Assembly: GCA_050122535.1 (NCBI GenBank)
Contig: JASFIT010000159.1
Span: 1 to 9,497, forward strand
Length of the DNA stretch: 9,497 nt
Direction of reading: 5' to 3'
From: JASFEQ01 sp050122535
Lineage (GTDB): Bacteria > Desulfobacterota > DSM-4660 > Desulfatiglandales > HGW-15
Under the pieces are notes generated by a model. It did not search any database and was not told the origin of the DNA. It saw only the letters and a program-made list of their open reading frames with translations. Both the position numbers and the translations under genes were made by a program. Positions 1-5,213 of this stretch are shown piece after piece (positions within the stretch are counted from its first letter, which is position 1; each line of letters starts with the position of its first letter).

Positions 1-2
1 TA

Positions 3-59
3 GCCCCAGGAGATCTTGCCAGGATTCTAAATCCCACGGCTGTTAAGGCCGCCATATAA
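3..59 (+). CDS. possible 3' end of an unidentified + strand gene
   Basis: One + strand frame is open from the window edge and ends at TAA 57-59. It reads APGDLARILNPTAVKAAI, a plausible protein C-terminus. The other two + strand frames hit stops early: TAG at 1-3 and TAA inside 41-46. Only 18 codons are visible, so no family can be assigned. If real, the gene would converge on the nitroreductase gene, with the hairpin-rich stretch 60-422 between them. It could equally be non-coding sequence that happens to be open. Confidence 0.3.
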   Translation, partial: APGDLARILNPTAVKAAI

Positions 60-126
60 AAAACTTTTCCATGGAATATTGGAATAATGTAATAATGGTT
101 TGATGGTGCCAAAGAGCCTCTATCTG

Positions 127-319
127 TCATTCCTGCTGAAGCAGGAATCCAGTCTTCTGAATATTCTTTCTGGATTCCCGCCTGCGCGGCTGGGTCGCAA
201 TTAGTCATCCCGGCCAAATCCCGCGGAGCGGGATGCGAGCCGGGATCTAGAATGGTTTGATTTTCCACTAGTTTCCTGGATTCCGGGTCTCGCCCAACAT
301 CGTTAGGCTCGCCCGGAAT
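127..319. repeat. composite of REP-like inverted repeats (intergenic 60-422)
   Basis: The gene-free stretch 60-422 holds several palindromic units. The first is ATTCCTGC/GCAGGAAT at 129-136 and 141-148 with a TGAA loop. The second is a nested hairpin with outer arms ATCCCGGC/GCCGGGAT (207-214, 239-246) and inner arms ATCCCGC/GCGGGAT (218-224, 228-234). The third is ATTCCGGG/CCCGGAAT (280-287, 312-319). The flanking motifs GTCATTCC and GGAATGAC resemble the dispersed REP-like elements common between genes in Desulfobacterota and Geobacter-type genomes. I see no gene in this stretch. The hairpins lie between two possibly convergent genes and may limit read-through, but none has a clear T-tract. 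Confidence 0.6.
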
Positions 320-422
320 GACAGTTTTGAGGAATTGTGACCAAGCCTCCAAGGGGATGGGAACTTTAATGATGCATTTCCTTCTAGCTTGAACGTCGTG
401 GGATCTAGACTTTTTCCTACGA

Positions 423-995
423 CTAGCGTACGTACATGATCTTCTTTTCCAGGTCCTTTCTTCCCATTTGCTGGGCTTCGCCCGCTGGCTTGCCAAGACA
501 TACGACCGCCATAGGCGCCTTTTCTGCACTAATGTCCAGTATTTCTCTCAAAGGCTTCTTGTCAAAAAAGGTAAACCAGAGGCTGCCAAGACCCAGGGCA
601 TAGGCCGCCAGATGCATGTTCTGCATGGCCGCAGCGCAGGCCTGTTGGTAGCCTATGCTGCCCTCTTCCTGGAACTGATCCACTCCGCTCCCCTTGGGAT
701 CCCCGACCACCACGACCATGACCGGGACAGATTTCAAGAAGTCCACCTTGTATTTTTCCAGCCATCCCCAACCGCTCGCTTCAATAGCCCATTTCCTGCA
801 TCTTTCAGCTTCTTCAAGAATCTTTCCCTTCACTTCATCATTGGTTACCACAATGAATTGCCACGGTTGGCTGTTGAGGGGAGAAGGCGCCCATATACCC
901 GCTTCCAAAATCTTTTCAATGGTCTCCTCGCTGACAGGATCAGGCGAAAAGTTCCTGCAACTTCGCCTCTCTTTAATCGCTGTGAAAACATCCAT
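423..995 (-). CDS. nitroreductase family protein (FMN-dependent oxidoreductase)
   Basis: This 190-aa protein matches the usual length of the nitroreductase/NADH oxidase-like flavoprotein family, cytoplasmic homodimers that bind FMN and reduce nitroaromatics, quinones or other electrophiles with NAD(P)H. Visible family motifs are RRSCRNF (residues 10-16, FMN phosphate contact), APSPLNSQPW (36-45), GLGSLW (135-140) and a C-terminal LGKP (167-170) that normally precedes the last strand. The start is ATG at 993-995, preceded by AAAGGAG at a 7-base spacing; the stop is TAG at 423-425. It is transcribed away from the cstA cluster and shares the 996-1246 upstream region divergently with it. The physiological substrate cannot be read from the sequence. 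Confidence 0.92.
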   Translation of the reverse strand: MDVFTAIKERRSCRNFSPDPVSEETIEKILEAGIWAPSPLNSQPWQFIVVTNDEVKGKILEEAERCRKWAIEASGWGWLEKYKVDFLKSVPVMVVVVGDPKGSGVDQFQEEGSIGYQQACAAAMQNMHLAAYALGLGSLWFTFFDKKPLREILDISAEKAPMAVVCLGKPAGEAQQMGRKDLEKKIMYVR

Positions 996-1246
996 CGGCC
1001 CGCTCCTTTCTTCGAATAATGATTTGATGCCTCAGAACTTACCCCACTTCTCTTGAAAGTTCAAACATAAACAAAAGCGGGGTGGTCTTCATACATATCC
1101 AGTCTATTTCCACTCAAAATAATGGTGACGAGGTTCTTCATTTAACAATATCTAGGTCTAGACCCGAGACACGCAAAAAACAAGAATGCGAGCGCCTACC
1201 ATAGAAATTCAGTGGTTACAAATACTTATTTGCTGAAAGGGGTAGG

Positions 1247-1330
1247 ATGAGGAGAAGAGGTCCAACATTGTATACCGTTCTTTTAGGATATTTGATATTG
1301 ACTTTTGTCGTTATAATTTGTAAAGGGTAA
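1247..1330 (+). CDS. probable 27-aa single-membrane-segment microprotein upstream of cstA
   Basis: ATG at 1247 opens a 27-codon frame ending at TAA 1328-1330. A good ribosome-binding sequence, GAAAGGGG (1235-1242), lies 4 bases upstream, or 6 if measured from AAAGG. The peptide begins MRRRGP, then has an uninterrupted hydrophobic stretch of 18 residues (8-25, LYTVLLGYLILTFVVIIC), and ends CKG. Basic N-terminus plus one hydrophobic helix is the architecture of small inner-membrane proteins, and the positive-inside rule predicts the N-terminus in the cytoplasm. It lies 358 bp upstream of a secondary transporter on the same strand. Small accessory membrane proteins encoded beside transporters are known, so a role with the CstA-like protein is conceivable but unproven. 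The frame is short enough to be chance. Confidence 0.5.
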   Translation: MRRRGPTLYTVLLGYLILTFVVIICKG

Positions 1331-1390
1331 CGGGATTAATTTCTAAGATATAGAGATATGGTCTTTTAAGTTACAGCTTCACTAACTTTA

Positions 1391-1410
1391 AAAGGAGGGG
1401 AAAGGAGGTG
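1391..1410 (+). promoter_or_regulatory. tandem Shine-Dalgarno-like decamers in the cstA leader
   Basis: AAAGGAGGGG (1391-1400) is followed directly by AAAGGAGGTG (1401-1410). The only start nearby is GTG at 1408-1410, which opens a 4-codon frame (M-Q-R-A) ending in TAA 1420-1422. The first decamer sits 9 bases upstream of that GTG. This may be a minigene, a ribosome standby site, or a remnant; no longer ORF uses it. Confidence 0.35.
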
Positions 1411-1489
1411 CAAAGAGCGTAAACATTCGTTTTAAATTATCAATCCAGTCACTCAACCACTACGTATCATAAACCTTTCTTGACCAACT

Positions 1490-1501
1490 TAAGGAGGTGA
1501 T
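1490..1501 (+). promoter_or_regulatory. perfect anti-16S (Shine-Dalgarno) match without an ordinary start codon
   Basis: TAAGGAGGTGAT is the exact complement of the canonical 16S rRNA 3' tail ATCACCTCCTTA over 12 bases. No ATG, GTG or TTG lies at normal spacing downstream except GTG 1497-1499, which overlaps it and runs only six codons. A start-less frame of 62 codons runs from 1504 to the TGA at 1690-1692. That TGA overlaps the cstA ATG as ATGA. Confidence 0.35.
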
Positions 1502-1688
1502 AACCGGGTATTCATAATTATTTACTCTTTAATCACTTACCTTCTGCATTGGGCACTTTTCGATCCAACCAACACATAAGAATCGTCAATGCAGGTTTTG
1601 GGCCGTTCCATCTCGGACAGAATTGCCTTGGAGTTGACCTGGCCATTCATGTCCTCTTGGTTTGGGCTCAATTTTTAGGAGGAAAGTT

Positions 1689-3350
1689 ATGAATTCATTA
1701 TGGGTATTATTATGGTGGGTAGTTATTGTTGTTATCGGCTACTGGGTATATGCCCGACATGTTGCCAAGAATGTTTTTGGGGTGGACCCGAACAGGGCAA
1801 CACCTGCCAAGATGTACATGGACGGCGTTGACTTCATGCCCGCAAATAAGAATGTGTTATTTGGGTTTCAGCTCAACTCCATAGCAGGCGCCGCGCCGAT
1901 CATCGGCCCTATCGTGGCTCTTCAGTGGGGGTGGGTCCCTGCCCTGTTATGGCTTGGACTGGGGGTCTTCTTCATCGGATGGCTGCACGACTTTTCGAGC
2001 GCCATGGTGTCAGTTCGAAGCGACGGGGAGACCTTCGGGGCCATTAGCTACAAATTGATATCACCTCGGGCGAGGAAAATCCTCCTCACTTTCGTCTATT
2101 TTTATTTGCTCCTCATTGCGTGCGCCTTCGGCCATGTGATCACAAGAGGTGTAAGCGGAAATGCGGCGCTTCCCTTTCCCTTGCTCGTGGTCATCGCGGT
2201 GGCCTTTCTGGTGGGACATATGATCTACAAGGCGAAGGTGAATATCATTGGAACGACCGTCCTCGCCATTGTCTTGATTTTTGTTGCTATTGGCTTAGGA
2301 AACGTCTGGCAGATTCCGCTTTCCTACAATCTTGTACTCATCTGCGTCCTCATATTCGGCTATGTCAGCTCCATTCTCCCCGTATGGCGTTTCATCCAAC
2401 CTTATAACTATGCCTCAGTTTATGTGGTTTATTTTGGGATTATAGCAGGCGTTATAGGCATACTTATTGGGCATAAGCCCATGACACTCCCTGCCTTTAC
2501 CAGCTGGAGCATCGGTATAGGACCGCTTTGGCCGCTCCTTTTTGTGACCATCGCCTGTGGGTCCATTTCAGGATGGCACAGCCTGGTAAACAGTACCGCC
2601 ACCTCCAGGCAGCTCGAAACCGAGCTGGATGTGAGGCCTGTATCTGGCGGCGCCATGTTTGCAGAGTTCACCATCTCCATCATCGCGGTGATCGTATGTG
2701 CCACGGCATTTGCCGATAAGGCAGCCTATATCGCAAATGTAAAAAATCCTGTGGGGATCTTTGTGGGGGGTCTCGGTGGTGCCATCACATCCCTTGGACT
2801 TCCTGAAAGCTATGCCAAGGCCCTGGCAGGTATGATGATCATTATACTTGCTTTGACCATTATAAACTTGGTGTTTCGCTTTATGAAGGTGGCCACGGCC
2901 GAGCTTTTGGGAGACGCCATAGGCATTGCCAAAAACCCTCATGTGGCGACCATTGTGGCCCTTATTATAACCGCCATACTGATAAAGACAGGGACCTGGC
3001 TTTACATATGGGTCCTTTTTGGCGGCGCCAATCAGCTCATGGCAGGCTTTGCACTTCTCCTTGTAACCTTATTTCTTGTACAGAAGGCCAAGAGCTACAA
3101 ATACGCCATCTACCCCATGTTCTTTATGTACATCACCACGGTGTGCGCGCTGTTCTATACTTCCGTTTTCAAGATGATTCCTGCGGCAATGGCCGGGAAA
3201 AAGGTGTTTGGGAACCTCTTCGCCGCCGCAGTCGCTATTCTGCTCATCATCTGTGCCTTGATTCTGGCCTATGACGGCTGGAAGGCCTTTAAGAAATATA
3301 AGGCCGGCGCTGGGACAGAACCGGCTGAAGCGGAAAAGGCCCCCGCCTAA
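1689..3350 (+). CDS. cstA: CstA-family transporter (carbon starvation protein A-like)
   Basis: A 553-aa polytopic inner-membrane protein with many hydrophobic helices (roughly 14). It matches the CstA family, whose E. coli members CstA and BtsT take up peptides and/or pyruvate. Family motifs are visible: NVLFGFQLNSIAGAAPIIGP (residues 55-74), GWLHDFSSAMVSVRSDG (97-113) and TIACGSISGWHSLVNSTATS (287-306). It is shorter than the ~700-residue E. coli proteins and resembles the compact form of many anaerobes. The start is ATG 1689, preceded by AGGAGG (1677-1682) at a 6-base spacing. The in-frame TTG at 1662 would place this RBS inside the gene and is rejected. The C-terminus is hydrophilic (KAFKKYKAGAG and a Glu/Ala tail). 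It heads the + strand cluster; the substrate is not readable, with pyruvate, amino acids or peptides the family options. Confidence 0.9.
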   Translation: MNSLWVLLWWVVIVVIGYWVYARHVAKNVFGVDPNRATPAKMYMDGVDFMPANKNVLFGFQLNSIAGAAPIIGPIVALQWGWVPALLWLGLGVFFIGWLHDFSSAMVSVRSDGETFGAISYKLISPRARKILLTFVYFYLLLIACAFGHVITRGVSGNAALPFPLLVVIAVAFLVGHMIYKAKVNIIGTTVLAIVLIFVAIGLGNVWQIPLSYNLVLICVLIFGYVSSILPVWRFIQPYNYASVYVVYFGIIAGVIGILIGHKPMTLPAFTSWSIGIGPLWPLLFVTIACGSISGWHSLVNSTATSRQLETELDVRPVSGGAMFAEFTISIIAVIVCATAFADKAAYIANVKNPVGIFVGGLGGAITSLGLPESYAKALAGMMIIILALTIINLVFRFMKVATAELLGDAIGIAKNPHVATIVALIITAILIKTGTWLYIWVLFGGANQLMAGFALLLVTLFLVQKAKSYKYAIYPMFFMYITTVCALFYTSVFKMIPAAMAGKKVFGNLFAAAVAILLIICALILAYDGWKAFKKYKAGAGTEPAEAEKAPA

Positions 3351-3375
3351 TCGCAGGGACCTGAGAGCAAAAAAA

Positions 3376-3437
3376 GGGGATATGTTTCCCGGGGAGGCAT
3401 TGACAACCGGGGGGTGTATCCCCATATTTTTGTTTTT
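3376..3437 (+). terminator. possible rho-independent terminator after cstA
   Basis: GGGGATA (3376-3382) can pair with TATCCCC (3417-3423), enclosing an inner CCCGG/CCGGG stem (3388-3392, 3407-3411). The T-rich run TATTTTTGTTTTT (3425-3437) follows at once. This fits a terminator or attenuator 25 bp after the cstA stop. It would partly uncouple the downstream small genes from cstA. Confidence 0.45.
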
Positions 3438-3444
3438 AAAGGAC

Positions 3445-3484
3445 TTGAGTACTGGAGCGTTGGAGTCATGGAGTAGTGGAATGA
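3445..3484 (+). repeat. five degenerate 8-bp tandem repeats overlapping a ribosome binding site
   Basis: Successive octamers are TTGAGTAC, TGGAGCGT, TGGAGTCA, TGGAGTAG and TGGAATGA, with consensus TGGAGTNN. The fourth unit provides GGAG (3470-3473), 7 bases before the ATG at 3481, and the fifth contains that ATG. The translation start of the next gene is therefore built from the repeat. Confidence 0.65.
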
Positions 3485-3738
3485 TCTCTTCACTCATAAA
3501 GACGATAAAGGATTATCTTATAGGCTTTCTCCTTTACGGCCAGCTAAGCTATCTTTACTCAGAAAAACGTTGCGTGGACCATCTGTTCATGCTAGGTTTG
3601 TTTGGCAATTCTATTGGATTTCCTTCTCTTTTTAACTACTACCATCTCAGGCTCCTGCCCTACTATATGAGGCAGCTCAGGCCCTGGAAGAGAAGGGTCT
3701 TGAAAGAGAGGGATTTCTTTGACCAAGTTTATGATTAG
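3481..3738 (+). CDS. small protein A, paralog of the next gene, unknown function
   Basis: An 85-aa protein of no family I recognise. The N-terminus is amphipathic to hydrophobic (IKTIKDYLIGFLLYGQLSYLY, residues 6-26). A second hydrophobic segment, HLFMLGLFGNSIGFPSLFNYY (34-54), leads into LRLLP (56-60) and a basic tail, PWKRRVLKERDFF (68-80). Over its last 55 residues it aligns without gaps to the next small protein with 25 identities (about 45%), sharing HLF, G-x-P, YY-x-LRLLP, WKRR and the ERDF/EKDF end. The start is ATG 3481 with GGAG at a 7-base spacing inside the octamer repeat. The frame stays open upstream to 3271, but that part overlaps cstA and lacks an RBS. It is probably membrane-associated and, by position, a partner or client of the two ATPases downstream (inference). 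Confidence 0.7.
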   Translation: MISSLIKTIKDYLIGFLLYGQLSYLYSEKRCVDHLFMLGLFGNSIGFPSLFNYYHLRLLPYYMRQLRPWKRRVLKERDFFDQVYD

Positions 3739-3752
3739 TTGCTCCTAGGTAA

Positions 3753-3811
3753 GCTCCACCCCCTCCCCAGCCCTCCTCCTTGCTGGGGGAGGGCTGGGGA
3801 GGGGGTGGAGC
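3753..3811. repeat. perfect 24-bp stem hairpin between the two small paralogs
   Basis: The arm at 3753-3776, beginning GCTCCACCCCCTCCCC, is the exact reverse complement of 3788-3811, leaving an 11-base loop. It lies in the 116-bp gap between the small genes and has no T-tract on either side, so it is not a classical terminator. The pyrimidine-rich CACCCCCTCCCC arm is shared with the elements near 6784 and 8564. It is best described as a dispersed palindromic element that may also act as an mRNA stabiliser or processing site. Confidence 0.8.
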
Positions 3812-3854
3812 GAAGTATCGGAGTCAATTGCTAACATTGAAAAAAGGTTTGGCT

Positions 3855-4139
3855 ATGGAAGAAAAAGAGAAAAAGAAAAAGAAAAAATCGGGAGGCGTTG
3901 TAGGATTTTTTAGAGATTTCACTTACGGCATGGCCACCCATGGCATGGCCAGACATGCCCTGAAAACACGCTCCAGCATGGAGCACCTCTTTATCCTCAT
4001 CACCATGGGAGACATGCTTGGCATTCCCATACTTCCACCTTACTACTCCCTCCGTCTTCTCCCCCATGTCGTGCCACAGATCACCACATGGAAACGCAGG
4101 ATGTTGAGAGAAAAAGATTTTGTGGAGAGTATGTATTAA
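3855..4139 (+). CDS. small protein B, paralog of the previous gene, unknown function
   Basis: A 94-aa protein of no family I recognise. It starts with a highly charged stretch, MEEKEKKKKKKSGG (residues 1-14), encoded by near-perfect GAAAAA hexamers (3861-3887). A hydrophobic segment, HLFILITMGDMLGIPILPPY (44-63), follows, then LRLLP (66-70) and a basic end, WKRRMLREKDF (79-89). The C-terminal 55 residues align to small protein A at about 45% identity; the N-termini differ. The start is ATG 3855 with AAAGG 7 bases upstream; the stop is TAA 4137-4139. One hydrophobic segment about 30 residues from the C-terminus resembles a tail-anchored layout, which is notable beside Get3-like ATPases. That link is inference, and the prolines and glycines make a regular membrane helix uncertain. 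Confidence 0.75.
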   Translation: MEEKEKKKKKKSGGVVGFFRDFTYGMATHGMARHALKTRSSMEHLFILITMGDMLGIPILPPYYSLRLLPHVVPQITTWKRRMLREKDFVESMY

Positions 4140-4229
4140 GGCTGCGGTCCGGTTTTACCGGATAGCTTAGCCAAATAAAGTTTGGACGAGCATTTTTCGC
4201 GGGCTCGCTTCATCCTAGAAGGAGGGGTT

Positions 4230-5213
4230 ATGTCTTTCGCAGAGGTTTTTGAAAAATATCCTAACAGACGATACGTTATGTACGGCGGGAAGGGAGGTCT
4301 TGGAAAGACCACCTTCTCAGCGGCCACTGCCTATTACCTGGCAAAGAAGGGGAAAAGGGTTCTCGTCTTCTCTGTGGACCCCCAGGCGTCCCTAAGCGAT
4401 ATCTTTGAACGGGATATCTTTGGCCAGGGGAACATCGAGATTATGCCGAACCTCTTTGCCCGAGAAGTGGATGCGGATCGTAGAATTCAGGACTATCAGG
4501 AAGAGATTCGGCAGAAGATCATCTCCATGTACGGGATGAAAAAGATCCCTGAGGAGATTGAGAGCTATATAAAGGCCTCTTCAGCTGAGCCTGCCATGGA
4601 AGAAAGCGCCATCTTTGATGCGGTCGTGGACATCGTCGTGAAAGGGGATTTCGACTATTATATTTATGACCTTGTCCCCCTTGGTCATGCCCTCTATTAT
4701 CTGAGCATGGCGGCAGTCTATGACGCTTGGCTGGACAAGATAACAGGTCTGAGAGAGCAGATGCGCGAGTACGATCAGGCCATTGCCACGATGAAACGGG
4801 AGGAGGGAACGGAAGAGGACGAGATATATAATGAATTAATGTATATTAAGGATCGCATAGGGGCCTCTTCGAAGATCATGACGGACACGGATAAGACCGC
4901 TTTTTTCTTTGTACTGACTCCCGAAGAAATGACCGTTGTGGATACAGAAAAGGCGGCAAAGCTTTTTGCCAAATATGACGTACCCCTTGCAGGATATGTG
5001 GTCAACCGTGTCATTGATAGGGACCTATTAAAAGAGAATATCCCCGCATACTTGAGAAACAGGATTGCAATGCAAGAGGGAGCCCTTGACCTGATTGATA
5101 ACACATTTGGTACTTCAGTTCTATCAAGGGTCCCGGAATTTGATTCCGAGATAAAGGGTCTTGACACCATCAGAGATCTTGCAGAGGTGATGTTTGAGGA
5201 GAAATTGTCATGA
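4230..5213 (+). CDS. ArsA/Get3-like ATPase, first of a tandem pair (degenerate switch II)
   Basis: A 327-aa cytoplasmic P-loop ATPase of the ArsA/TRC40/Get3 branch of the deviant Walker A (SIMIBI) NTPases, which act as dimers. The deviant P-loop GGKGGLGKTT (19-28) keeps signature Lys21 and Lys26. Switch I SVDPQASLSD (48-57) keeps the aspartate (Asp50) equivalent to Get3 Asp57. Switch II reads DLVPLGH (147-153) where ArsA/Get3 have DTAPTGH, so both threonines are lost. VVNR (257-260) matches the adenine-side motif, and VPEFDSEIKG (301-310) the family C-terminal signature. The start is ATG 4230 after AAGGAGG (4219-4225); an in-frame TTG at 4182 would bury this RBS. It overlaps the next gene by 4 bases (ATGA). 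Arsenite-pump duty is doubtful because no arsB-type permease or ArsA-type metal-binding cysteines are visible. Confidence 0.88.
   Translation: MSFAEVFEKYPNRRYVMYGGKGGLGKTTFSAATAYYLAKKGKRVLVFSVDPQASLSDIFERDIFGQGNIEIMPNLFAREVDADRRIQDYQEEIRQKIISMYGMKKIPEEIESYIKASSAEPAMEESAIFDAVVDIVVKGDFDYYIYDLVPLGHALYYLSMAAVYDAWLDKITGLREQMREYDQAIATMKREEGTEEDEIYNELMYIKDRIGASSKIMTDTDKTAFFFVLTPEEMTVVDTEKAAKLFAKYDVPLAGYVVNRVIDRDLLKENIPAYLRNRIAMQEGALDLIDNTFGTSVLSRVPEFDSEIKGLDTIRDLAEVMFEEKLS

Larger units (their letters stand above)
996..1688. other. long divergent intergenic region and cstA leader
   Basis: About 690 bp separate the nitroreductase start from the cstA start. The stretch is more AT-rich than the genes. 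It contains an inverted TTGAA/TTCAA pair at about 1053-1064, a perfect 10-bp palindrome GGTCTAGACC at 1155-1164, a probable microprotein gene (1247-1330), two tandem Shine-Dalgarno-like decamers (1391-1410) and a further perfect anti-16S match (1490-1501). I found no convincing sigma-70 pair or sigma-54 site: the TATAAT at 1312-1317 lies inside the microprotein frame and has no well-spaced -35. Both flanking transcription units are probably controlled from here. Confidence 0.6.

Noticed and set aside
468..1056. + strand open frames across the nitroreductase gene
   Set aside because: They are antisense to a well-supported flavoprotein gene, lack ribosome binding sites and have no family motifs.
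1312..1317. TATAAT as a cstA promoter -10 box
   Set aside because: TTGACT lies only 8 bp and TTGATA only 14 bp upstream, both wrong spacings. The site lies inside the hydrophobic microprotein frame, whose codons (GTT ATA ATT) explain it.
1662..1688. In-frame TTG at 1662 as the cstA start
   Set aside because: It would put the strong AGGAGG (1677-1682) inside the gene. ATG 1689 has that RBS at ideal spacing and begins a typical hydrophobic first helix.
1504..1692. Start-less 62-codon frame as a gene coupled to cstA
   Set aside because: It has no ATG, GTG or TTG at useful spacing from the anti-16S match and no recognisable domain; a run this long can occur by chance.
3271..3480. N-terminal extension of small protein A back into cstA
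   Set aside because: The frame overlaps the cstA 3' end, the added 70 residues look non-coding (rich in Arg/Pro), and the paralog has nothing similar.
4182..4229. In-frame TTG at 4182 as the start of the first ATPase
   Set aside because: The extra 16 residues are not family-like, and AAGGAGG at 4219-4225 directly precedes the ATG at 4230.
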